Origin: Vigna angularis
Lineage: Eukaryota; Streptophyta; Magnoliopsida; Fabales; Fabaceae
NCBI RefSeq assembly: GCF_016808095.1
Contig: NC_068972.1
Location: 7,434,001-7,498,000 of the forward strand
Direction: 5' to 3'
Length of the DNA: 64,000 nt
The translations under genes were made by a program, and so were the position numbers. How positions within the stretch are numbered: position 1 is the stretch's first letter; each line of letters begins with the position of its first letter. Positions 31,609-42,903 of the stretch are shown in pieces. The notes under the pieces are model-generated. The model ran no database searches and had not been told where the DNA came from. It saw only the letters and a program-made list of their open reading frames with translations.

Positions 31609-31960
31609 TTTACAAGAAATATATGTGTGGTAAGAGAAGTAGAATTTAATCTTCATTTTAGATACTGGTAGGAATGTTGAAGCTTCATTAAGTCATTGTT
31701 CTCCTCACGGTTAAACTGTAAAGTATGGAACAATCTCTGCCCAATGTACCTTTTTTCTTTTTGCTGTTCTTTTTCTTTTGAACATTTTTCCTTTTTTCTT
31801 GCCATTGCTCCTTTCTTTCTGATAGTCAATTTATGCTTTATAGTTATCTTTGTCAAACTTTGATGATGTAGATTTCCATACTTTGTGTAAATATGTAATG
31901 AAATTGTCGCCCAGAGGTATTTATGAAAAATAAGAAAGTATTGTGACTATAGAATTTGTT
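31609..31960 (+). other. 3' UTR of the Tubby-like gene
   Basis: T-rich sequence follows the stop codon. AATGAAAT and AAAATAAG-type weak poly(A) signals occur at about 31895-31935. The exact cleavage site cannot be placed. Confidence 0.4.
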
Positions 31961-34900
31961 GTATTATTTTACTGCATTGTTATTGAAAGGAAAAACAAAT
32001 GAAGGGTCAAGTTAATCGTGCATAAAACGAGTGCAGACATTGCTTTGCAAAGGATGATCCGAAAAAAGTGAGCTCCATCAGTATTTCTGTTGAAATGCTC
32101 GTGAAATTGAAAGATGTTATAAGAATCTGCCGAAACCCGAACACATGCTAATAATATTTTTATTTAATTAAAAATGATCTTATCTGATTTGCTGCTTACT
32201 TATATCATTTTTTTAACTATAATAGTAATTACTTGTTTTATATTAAGAGAGTATGTTCTCATTTTTTTTAATTTTTATAAGTCTATTTGTAATTGGCTGA
32301 CTGCCAAGTTTTTAGATATTATTACTATATAATAATTAAAGTCTTCAATTATTCACAAAAATTCTTTAACATTTTATATTTTAAATTTAAACTTAAAATA
32401 TTTTTATTTAGATTTTAGATAGTAGGATATTTCTAAATAAAATGAAAAATAAATATGGTTTTATTAAAAACGTAATGGTGGAATGTGATTTTATTGAAAA
32501 ATATAATGGATTTGAATATCTTTCAAAAAAGGACTATTGTCATTTTTAAAAAGTTTAAAAGAAATATTATTTGTTTCAAAACTAAAAGAATTAACAATGC
32601 GAATCTTAATAGTATTTTATATCTTTCTTTTATTACCTTGTTATCAGCCTTTCCGTCTCAAAGGAAGAGGTGAAATTAAACAAACTTTTTGTTTTTGTTT
32701 ATAATGAATAAACATATAGTATTATGCTTCTTTAATATTTTTATGTATTGCATAATTATTTTTCATTTATAGTATTTTTTTTTATTAGAAATGAAACCCA
32801 ACTCTTAAATAAATACGATTGATTTAAATTTCGAACAACATTTGTCATTCTATTTTGGCAACTTCATGTAGCCATCAATTAACATATAAGGATACAATAA
32901 GTATATTTATCAAGTAGATTGTTTATTTTATCACTTCTTGCCATCTTAACCTATTTTATCAATATCTCATCCCACCATATCCAAATGAAAGTTGTTGCAC
33001 AACAAAAAAATTTCGATGAGACTGTGTCAGTACATCAAAGATGGATGTGGTGATGCACCATTTGGCAAAAAGTTGATATGGATCCTAAATACTCATGAAT
33101 TCGTTAATGGCCACGTTTAATAGGTTGTCTAGTTTGTTGCCAACATACACCTATGATATAATGGTATATCAAGAGGTGCAACCCAACCACATAGTCCAAA
33201 AACTAAAGGACAAACATAAAATCCCCTATACATTTGACCTATACATATTAACACACTTTAATTACACCCCTTTTTATTAAAAGTATGTATATATTGCGGA
33301 AACATCATGAATTATCCCAACTAACCCATTACACATTACTTACCAAAATAAAACATCTTCCGTGAACCCAAAAAAATCCACCAAGAAACTATTTTATTCA
33401 CCCATTATGAGCTGTGGTACACATAGCAAGAACATGGTACATATGGATCATAGAGCATTAGAAAGATGAGAGTTTGTAGAAATACATTTGAGATCTGGTT
33501 GAAGAGAAAAGACTGTAAAAAGTAGAACAATTAAAAAGAGTATAGAAAGTATGGTTGTATGATTAATTAAAAGGATAAGATGAGAGCACAGCTAAAATGT
33601 TGAACCTGATGACAGAGTTACGAGAAGTGAGCACTGCTTGAGTCTCCTTGAATCATGATTTAATATTGGAGACATGGAGAAAGCACACGAGTGTGTAACT
33701 CTCTTCCATCTTCATTTCTCCCTCTTCCATCTTTTCTTCTGGTTGATTCTGAGAGGATGAAAGGTACCTGCTATATAAATGTATGGTGCGCGCCCACGTG
33801 GTTTCATGGGGTTGAGAGCAGCAACCCCTCCGTCGGCTCGGTGGGTCTTAAATTATGACCATCAATTAAATACACATATTTCAAAAGTATCAAATAGAAA
33901 ATGAGAAAGTTAACCTAATGAGTTAGGTTATGATAAGGGATGCAAAGAAAATCCTTACTCAATATATTCGTCGATAAGGGTATAAAATGAATATTATAAA
34001 TGAATATATGAAGTATATAAATATCATAGTATTTATATTTGTATATATTTATATCCGTTAATCTTTAAATTTTTTTAATGAATTTTTGTTATGTTTTTCA
34101 GGTGGCTCACCCTTCAGAGTTATAAGTTTTGGAGGATGCAGAAAAAGCATGTAAAAGATAATTGAATATTTTCATTTTCAATATGTATACTAAAAATAAT
34201 TGAATTAAAAACAAAATTTACATTGAATGAAAATTGATATGATAGGTTTTTTAGAGTCAGTTTGACTGTGAAGAGGCGACAGATGCATCAAGATATGTTG
34301 ATAGATTTAAAAGAAAAAATAGTAGATTCGCAATTGATTACTCCAAGCCCTACCCTTTTTCTTCAGATTGATTTTTGCTTCAGATTTCAAACGAACCAGA
34401 TCTGTGCCTTATTAGCCACAGAAGATTTTGACTGAAAACAGTGGAACTCTTAATCACTTAGATTAAGAATTAAATTAGTGAGATTACACTTTACATGAAG
34501 TATTATTTATTGTAGCTCAATTATGACGTGTACAAGTTTTGAAGTGTAGTGAAAGTTTAATGATGAGCTTTGGTAGTCATTATTATATGTTATCCCTGTG
34601 AGTGTATGTGTATGAAGAGTTGATACGACAGAATATAGTATAAGATGGATGAAATCATAAACATATGAGGAAGCAAAACTTATTTGAAGGGGCAACTTTC
34701 TAATTGAAGGGTAATGCAGAAAGGTGGCTGTTGTAGACCATATGAGTGGATTCCAAATAATTTGTGGTCCCAAAAGAATGTCATGCGCATGTAACAGGAA
34801 AAAAAGTAATTTTTTTTTGGTGTTATGGGCTAGGTTGGTGGAGCACTATAGCTAGATTTTCTATCAAAACATGCTACCCCACACAAAAATCCTGAATTTC

Positions 34901-35400
34901 GTTGGATTTGGACTCACGGGTCGGTCTTTCTCAGTAATATTTTGGAAGATAATGTTGTCACTTAGTTCATACTTTTCTCTTCCACTGTTAGGAAGCACCA
35001 AAATTCAAAAAAAGAACCCATATCTACCTTAAGGCGTGTTTCCACACTCCCTGAAACCTAATTGCAAAAATAGGTGTTCCGTGTTAATTTCTTAAAAATA
35101 AAAAAGTAGATATAAATACATAGATAAACAGGTATGTGTAACGATTCATGTTACTCCTACTAGCTGTGCCAGAGCACAATGTTATTTTACTGATTTACAA
35201 TTTCAAATTAAAACTTTAATATTAGAATCAACAAAATTTTGTGTTCAGATCAAATAAGTTTGACCAGCGGAAACATTAAAACATTTTCAACTTGAGGGGT
35301 GTTTAAATAGCAATTTGAGGTAGCAATATCAGTCGCTACCAAGTCCATGAACAAAAAAAAGCCCAAATCCAAAACGGCCCGAATACAAAATTCCTCTGGT
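31960..35400. other. AT-rich intergenic DNA
   Basis: No coding gene is supported. The minus strand at 33,600-33,800 looks promoter- and leader-like and is listed separately. The minus frame at 34507-34773 is unassigned. Confidence 0.5.
33600..33805 (-). promoter_or_regulatory. Possible minus-strand promoter and leader
   Basis: On the minus strand, a G-box-type CCACGTGG (about 33794-33801) is followed by a TATA-like ATTTATATAG at about 33771-33780. A purine-rich leader follows, with an ATG opening only a 25-codon frame (MEEGEMKMEE...). No gene body is recognised downstream. This could be a noncoding RNA promoter, a dead promoter or chance. Confidence 0.25.
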
Positions 35401-35513
35401 CAAAACTAAAAGCCTTTGCGTCTTTCTTGTTGGCCTTTCTTCTCCACACTGTTCCAGTTCCACTTTTTCGTTTTTTTCACTCTTCAGTCCTTCCTTGATT
35501 CTTCAACGGAAGG

Positions 35514-35533
35514 TTTTTTTTTTTTTTTTTTTT
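35514..35533. repeat. Poly(T) tract
   Basis: Twenty consecutive T residues follow CTTCAACGGAAGG. Confidence 0.9.
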
Positions 35534-37263
35534 GTGTGGTTTAATGTATTTGCCCAATTCAAAATGTATTGAACAGTTTTTCATTGGTTTTTGACTTGTC
35601 ATTTGCCTTTTTACCTAACCATCGCCGTCGCCACCGCCACCTACGTTTTTGGTCATGCACACACACGTGTGTGTATGTGTGTGGTTGTCTGTAAAGGCTT
35701 TTGATGAACGCCATTGTGTTAAAACTCCATGATTTATTCTTATGCTATGGGATCTGGGATCTGATGGCATTTTCACGGTTTTACCTCAGTTCACCGATTT
35801 TTTTATCATAGAGGTTTGTTCTGTTTTTATGAGCCTGATGATTGAGTAGCACTGTGTATGCTCTGTGAGATCATGAAGTTAGATTTTCCTCCGCCGTCTT
35901 CGTTATTGTTTGGTGTTTTCTACATCTTTTGTACTTTCGTTTCTCGATGGTTTGCATTTGGGGAAACCCTATTAGTTTGACGGTTAATATGCCAATTTAA
36001 ACCTGTTAGATATTTAAATTTGAAAGAATTTGTTAAGCATGAAGCAGAGTGACCTAAATTTTGGTCTAGGGTTTTCTGGTCTGAAAAAACATACTTACTG
36101 TTTCAACTGGTTCAATTGACATGCGGCTGCCTTCTATGCTACCCCATGATGGATAAATAGTCTATTGAACGGCTACATGGTTTTGTTCGTAACTGGATCT
36201 GCACCATTCTCTTCCTCTTTCTCTCTCTTTTTGTCTCTCTCTACGTCTGCGTGTGTGAGCGCGCACGTCTATTTTTGCACTCTATGCATACTTGCATACA
36301 TATATATATATATACATAAACTATGTTGAGATGGTGCAAGAAGGCTGTGAACGAAGCCTGTTATAAAGCTGTAGATGATCTGTCTTTAGCTATGAGATCT
36401 GAGGGTTATGCGCTCTATTTTATTTGGCAATACTTGTTTTCCATTTTCTAAAGCAATTTTTCTATTGCTCTTATTAGACATGCTAGCAGACTTACACAAT
36501 TTTGATTAACATCTGAAATGCATTTGAAATAATCAGGAGAAAAGTGCCGAGGAGATGTTTTATGTATACTAACTTTAACTGTTTTATATTAATTCGGTAG
36601 TCATGGAATCATTGTTCGTTTTTATGGCCATAAGAACAATCCCAAGTCTTTCTCCTTTCTTTTGTTCTGGATTAGCTTTATAGCATTCACTAGTTTATGA
36701 TCTAAGCCAATGCTATTTTTAAGACGTTTCACAAAAATTCTGTTTTCTCTTTTTCTACAGCAAGCATTGGCTGTAAATGCTATCCTTTATGTCGTGTTGA
36801 GGTTATGTAGTAGTTTGTTCACCCATGTTGAGGTAATCCATTCTTGTTCACTTGTGTGTTGCCAGGATATTGTGGGTCTTGTCTGCACTATTTTATTTCG
36901 CATTCAACTGATTAAGTTGATAGTGTCATTTTAATTATACTTTGTCATGTACTAATAGTTACAAGTCTCTTTAGTATCAATCATATTATTTTCATGAGCA
37001 AATCTTTCTTCCTCTTTTTTTCATTATCATATAACCTTTGGTCTCCCAATGACTAATGTCCAGGTCGATATTTTTTGTTATGATTGAGTGTCATTGTCAT
37101 ATTTCTTGTGATCGCGCAATGATGAACGCTCGTTGTGAGATATGGTACTTTGAATATTGTTCAAAGCCTTTCCATCTTTTCTGCCTTTCTTTCTACTGAC
37201 GTCACCTACTCTGCTACTGCTTCTCTTCTTTCTCTTCATTCCCTTTGTTGTTGTTACTGCTGC

Positions 37264-37265
<2 letters not shown>

Positions 37266-37294
<29 letters not shown>

Positions 37295-37295
37295 T
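37266..37295. repeat. (TTA)n microsatellite
   Basis: About nine TTA/ATT units occur in a row within a chance open frame. Confidence 0.9.
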
Positions 37296-37791
37296 ATTAG
37301 TATTAGTTTTATTGCTGGCGGCAAGTAGAGATGACGGAGGTTGTGGGGTTTTAGTGCCAAGATGGATGTTGAAAGGCTTTTATATGGATGTTGAAAAAGT
37401 AGTACCAATAGGAGTTATCTGAGTGCGCAATACTACTTTTATCTGTTATGCATTCTTAGTGTAATGGGTGTGGCATTGATCAAATATTGCCCATGTTCTT
37501 TTTATGCCTTTTGTTTTTCCTGAAGTTTTTGCTGACTTGATTGTCCGTGTGCATCGTGATGTCTTGTCAGTGGTGTTAATTTTTTTTTCTGAAGAGGTTC
37601 ACATCTATATTGTGAATCTGTTTAAGTCGGACATGGTAACTTTTTGAAGTTATGTTCAGTGGTCGAGTTTGATTAGCGGCTATGATGATTCTTGCCCTTT
37701 CATGTTCATGTGTATTGATTGATGAAGATGATATAAAATGATACAGTGCTTTTAACCCAACAATGTCGTTGTTGAAATAATATATAGACAT

Positions 37792-37851
37792 GAAAGCTGG
37801 TTTCGTTAATTAACTTTAGTAGCAGGAAAGCTGGTTTCGTTAATTTACTTT
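37792..37851. repeat. Tandem duplication of about 34 bases
   Basis: GAAAGCTGGTTTCGTTAATT at 37792 recurs at 37826 after a 34-base period, with small differences towards the end of the second unit. Confidence 0.85.
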
Positions 37852-38619
37852 TCAGAGTTGTAATATTATTTTTAAAGAAACAATCAATCGCTGATTAACT
37901 ATTTTTCTTTTGTGGATTCTCGTTTCGGCTAACAAATCGTTAGGTTTTTATATAAACACTATTACAAATTTTATATTGATTTCTTTCTCCAATTTAATTA
38001 TTTTGATAGATGATAAATGACTTAATGTTGGTGGGTTGGAGAATTGAGGTGTTGCAATAAAGATTAAACTAGCGTAAGGTATGTCCATAATACATATAAA
38101 GGCTACGCCATGGTCAGTGATCGTCTATGATCGGCTTCACGTGCTCGGAAGTGATTCGTGAGAATTTAAGCGTTTCTTGACCTGTCTGAACTGAAGCATG
38201 TCTCCTTGTTTGCTGGTCATTAATTACTATGGATTTTTTGGTCGCTGTTGAGTGCTTCAATTTCTGGAAACCATCAAAGTCAAAGGTCACGGAGGGTTGC
38301 TATACCATGGGGATGATAAAATCGAATACGCTGTCTTGTTGGAAAATTATACTTATTAGAAGTAGTGGTAGTTATAGATATGGAACAAACAAGAGAAAAG
38401 GTCGCAATAGCGAGACTCTTGTATTTCAAAGGTAACCAGCCAACTGCTTATTGAGATAAATTAGGGGGAATTTGAATACGTATATTTTAGTGGCTCCCCC
38501 GGAAGAAAAGCCTTCAAATGGTCAATCGATTTTAGAGCTTGTGTTCATTTCTTCACATTTACTAATTCGCCTCTCGTTTTTTAAATTTTCTACATCCAAA
38601 AACGCAATGTATATTATGA

Positions 38620-39504
38620 TTAACATCTAGTGCTGTCAAGTTGGTTCTAACTCGTGAGTCAACTCAGCCCGAGTTTGAGTTGGGTTTGATAAAAGTGTAA
38701 TTTTTTAAGTGGGTTAGTTTTCAACCCGGTTCATTTAGAATCCGACTCATCCGAGTTGAATATGTGGTGAGTCGGGTTGGTTCACCAACTCATCTAATTT
38801 AATTTAATTATTATTTTTTATTATATGATAGGTGGGATAAAAAAGATAGTTTCAAGAGAGAAATATATATTATAGATTTAGTTATTCAAGACTTTAATAT
38901 TATAAATGGACAAGTGATATAAAAATTATTAATATTAAAAACTTATTTGTTCGTCTTTTGTGCTTGTTTTTCGATTATGTTTGGATTGTATGATATTTTT
39001 TTTTATTTTGTATTGCTTTTGGAGTTTAACATTATTTTAGAATGAAATTTATTTAGATTTGAATTAAAAAAGTTATAATTTTTTTATTTAAAAAAAATAT
39101 AATTATGTGAACTGGTGAGTCAACCCATTTAATCCATCAATCTATGACGGGTCAGTTGAGTTCAAATTTTTTTAGTTTGCTAATAAGTGAGTTGGGTTGG
39201 GTTGGTTCAGTGAACCCTTGTTCACTTGAATAGATTGAGATTGAATTTGGAAGTAATTTTTTTTAATTTGTCACATCAATCAAATTTTACATTAATTCTC
39301 ACAAACTTTATTTTGAAATTCACTCTCATCTACCTCAAAAATTCACTCAAATAAACAACAAAAAATTTACCTTCAAATCCTCTCAAATTCATTCAATCAC
39401 TTTCTCCAAATTCATTCAAGTGAACAAAGCATAAGTGACCAATCCATAGTGGACCGACAACCGGATTGACTCGGATGATCCGTTTTGAGAGCTCTGTTAA
39501 CATC
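38620..39504. mobile_element. hAT-like MITE with 8-bp target duplication
   Basis: The element proper is 38628-39496 (869 bp). Identical TTAACATC octamers flank it at 38620-38627 and 39497-39504, the duplication size of hAT transposases. The left end reads TAGTGCTGTCAAGTTGG and the reverse-complemented right end reads CAGAGCTCTCAAAACGG, an imperfect inverted pair. Subterminal GAGTCGGGTTGG / CAACCC motifs recur in both arms and the middle is AT-rich. No transposase is present. A second small foldback element is nested inside at about 39216-39429. Confidence 0.8.
39216..39429. mobile_element. Nested foldback MITE in the hAT-like element
   Basis: The ends CCTTGTTCACTTGAAT and ATTCAAGTGAACAAAG are inverted copies with one mismatch. 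The interior is built of TTCACTC, AAATTCA and TCAAATCC-type blocks that also pair across the element. No convincing target duplication was found. A related fragment lies at 61323-61490. Confidence 0.6.
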
Positions 39505-41801
39505 ATATATTACTTAGAATTATATTATTTTAGGTTAAATGTTATTAATTTTAATCATATTTGGTGTGATTTTATTTAAAAATGAAAACAATGAGAGTAC
39601 AACTTGACAACCACGTCATTTTAATATACTTTTTCCTCACAATTTGTTCAACATACTGCTTTGTTTTATTAAGTATCTATTATTCTTTTTTCTATCTCTC
39701 TTATCCTCTTTTACAATTTGATAAATTATGTATGTATGTATATCTGTTTTATGGTTAACTGCATGGATATTGTCAAAGAAGGCCAGAAACGGTAGCTAGT
39801 GTATATTGCCAAATGTAAGAGGAGTGAGTGACCCTCTCGTACTTATGTCCTCCTGATTCCCTTTACCAATTGCGTTTTTTAATTTGATGAATGATTAAAT
39901 AAAAAAATAAAATGACTATTATACTTCTGAAGTTGATATTTTTATTTTACAATAGCTAACTGTGCAAAGTGAGATTGATAAAAGCTAGTGTTTAATAAGA
40001 GTCACACATTACTGGAGTTCTTAATGCTGAGTGAAAATAAAATTATATAATATTTTATTTATATATTTAATGAATATGAGCAATAATCATAATTTAATTC
40101 CCCCCGGGAATATATAAGAAAATGAAAAGGGAATTTACGATCCCATTTACTACGATGACCTTTTTTATATATTTAGGATTTAGCGTTTAATTTTTATTAT
40201 ACTAATCCTCATTTAATTGGTATTTTATCTTTGTGCATATCACTAGTGTTAATTAATATTATTCACGTACCCACTCTTGTATCGTTTTAAATATTAATTA
40301 CATAATTTTTTTAATCAAAAATAAAAATTACTACAGAAACAGTATACTGTGATTGATTCAAAGTTTAAATGACATATATTTTGTTTTCTTTAATATGAAA
40401 TTTTAAGAAAGAAATTACAATGACATAAATCTTAAAATAGAATATAAAATAAAAATCTCAAAATAGAATATAAAATAAAAATTACATAATTGTAAGCAAT
40501 TATAAGAAAAAACAAATAAGTATACATAACAATTGTAATATTTATTCGAAGATAAGTGAATTTGGTAGATATTAAATTAGTTTACTATTGATAAAAATAA
40601 TAAAAATTTGTATGGTAATTTAAAAAAAAACTAGTTTTAAACTTGTGTTTATGGACGTTTAGTATATTTTACTAGACTGGTCTATTATAAATTATTTTTT
40701 TAACTTATGTAATAAACTAAAGATTTATATTTGTAGGATTGAACTCTAAAAAATTTTAGTTAGACATTATCACGTGAAAACTAATAATTAACATCGAATG
40801 AAATATTAAAAAACAATTCAATTTTATGAAATCAAGGTTTACATTATTAAATGTAAAATAACACAAAAAATATTGAAAATTTTATATAAATATTGAACAA
40901 GTGAACTAATTAAGAGAGACCATAAAAAAGGTATATAAAGAAAAATAACAGGAAATAGAAGAGAAATTAAAAATTATTCAATATTTATAAACACTATGGT
41001 ATTCAAAATATTTTTATAAATATTATCGTATTCAAAATATCATTCAATTTGAAACTCGGTAATCGTTCTGTTTAAAAGAAAGGAGAAAAATATTTACAAA
41101 TTACTTGTAATATTGACTCTTATAAATTTAAAACATTCAACTTTAGAGTATTTTCATAAAATTATAGTATAAGGTTAATATTTGATAAGGGATCTTCGTA
41201 TTTATTTTTGTGTATAAAGTATTTTGCAGAATCATTCACATATGTGAAAGAAAACAACTCAGGTTTTCGATTGACGAGAATTATCAGTGATGTTTCTTCC
41301 TCTACATGCATAAAAAATAAAAAATGGAAAACAACTTTGGTTTTGAATACACATGTGCACAGACAACTTTCGGACACCGTTTTACCTTCGAGTCTTACAA
41401 AACATTCAGATTATAAATGTAGACCAATCCATTTTTAGGTTTAGTTTAATAGATCTTTCAATTAAACATTAACGGGAGAGGTATAATACTAATTAAACAT
41501 ATTAGAAGAAATTCGTATTTAATCCTTTAATTATAAAACATTTTATGTTTTTATTGATTTTATTTTCTTACGAGAATAAAAAGAAAAATAAAAAAAGTAT
41601 TCATGCTAAATAAGAACTTTAATCATTTTATGTCCCTTACTCTTTCAATTTTAATTTAATTTATTATTAAATTAAAATATTAATTATAATGTTTATATAA
41701 TTAATTTTTCATGACATATATATTTTTAAACATAACTATATTAACTAAATTACTTTAATATTTAAACTAATAATATAATCATCTTCATGCATTTAATTTT
41801 T

Positions 41802-41838
<37 letters not shown>

Positions 41839-42520
41839 TCAATAACGAAGATGTTTTCGATTCAATGCTCTAATTTATTCCTGCATCTTACAATTGTGGG
41901 CTCCATTCTATTCTTCAATCCTTTTCTTTTATGTGTCTTTCTTTTTCTTTGGTATAAATAAATATATAAAGATAAGGTTTTTCATACAACAACAACTACG
42001 AGCTTGCTGGTAGATGGTAACTGTCAGAACAGCTAGTTGAATGTCCCTCTCTCAATTTTTAATTCAACATATCAACCCTCTTTCCTCTTGCAATACAAAT
42101 TGTTTTCTTAGTTTTTTTTTCTTACGAAAACAATTTTTAATAAACAAAAACTTTAAGATAATAAATTTCTAGGTGTTAGATTACCTTTTTTTTTATACTG
42201 TACGACACTTAACTTCTTAAATTCCAACAGAGCAACTTGTAAATCGATTATTTTTTACATCTACAAGAAGGAGTTTGTCCACAATATATTTTAGCATTAG
42301 ATTAATATTATAGAGCATAAAAAATTGTTGTATAATGCATATGTTTCATTTTAGTATTAGCAGATTGTCAGCGTATTTTAATATAATTAATTTATTCAAA
42401 AACTGCATAAACATGGTTTTGAAAGCAATTATAATAAAATTGAAAAGCTTTTAGTTTATGGCGAGTTATATAGAATTGAATTATAATACAACTTTTCACT
42501 ATATTGTATTCTAATTAAAG

Positions 42521-42578
<58 letters not shown>

Positions 42579-42903
42579 TATATCCCTTGGCCACAAAATT
42601 TAAATGAAAGCAGCATCGCAAGGAAGATTAAGCTGATAGAGTGCCAAAATGATTAGTTAGAGGGTAGTTTGTCTTTGTCGATATGATCCATTCTTGAAAG
42701 ACTTCAGTTTGTACTGACATTACTGAAAGCAACTTAAAGTTAGATTAAATTCTCTTATTCTCAAAATATATATTTGTGGAGAAATCAAGAAAATTTGTGA
42801 CAAAATGACTTGATCATTGCTCTTTCCACTGTCTTAGTTTTTGTTACTAGCTTAATATCGTCACTTGATTAATGCTTAATTTATTTCAATGGTAGCTAAT
42901 TAA
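39505..42903. other. AT-rich intergenic DNA
   Basis: No gene is supported. Near 40428-40482 a 23-base unit (AAAATAGAATATAAAATAAA...) is repeated in tandem. TA runs occur at about 41809-41834 and 42525-42576. The overlapping frames at 41162-41438 show no domain. Confidence 0.55.
42525..42576. repeat. (AT)n microsatellite
   Basis: An uninterrupted AT dinucleotide run of about 52 bases. Confidence 0.95.

Larger units (their letters stand above)
35400..38480 (+). ncRNA. Transcript-like interval without a recognised product
   Basis: Base composition is visibly less AT-rich than the flanks and resembles UTR and intron DNA of plant genes. One exon-like segment is 36761-36831, with acceptor TTTTTCTACAG before and donor GTAATCC after. 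No long frame, domain or conserved peptide is found; frames at 36710-36934 and 37135-37422 look like chance. It may be a long noncoding transcript, a pseudogene or a leader of a gene displaced by transposons at 38.6 kb. This is a weak inference from composition and splice-like signals only. Confidence 0.25.
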
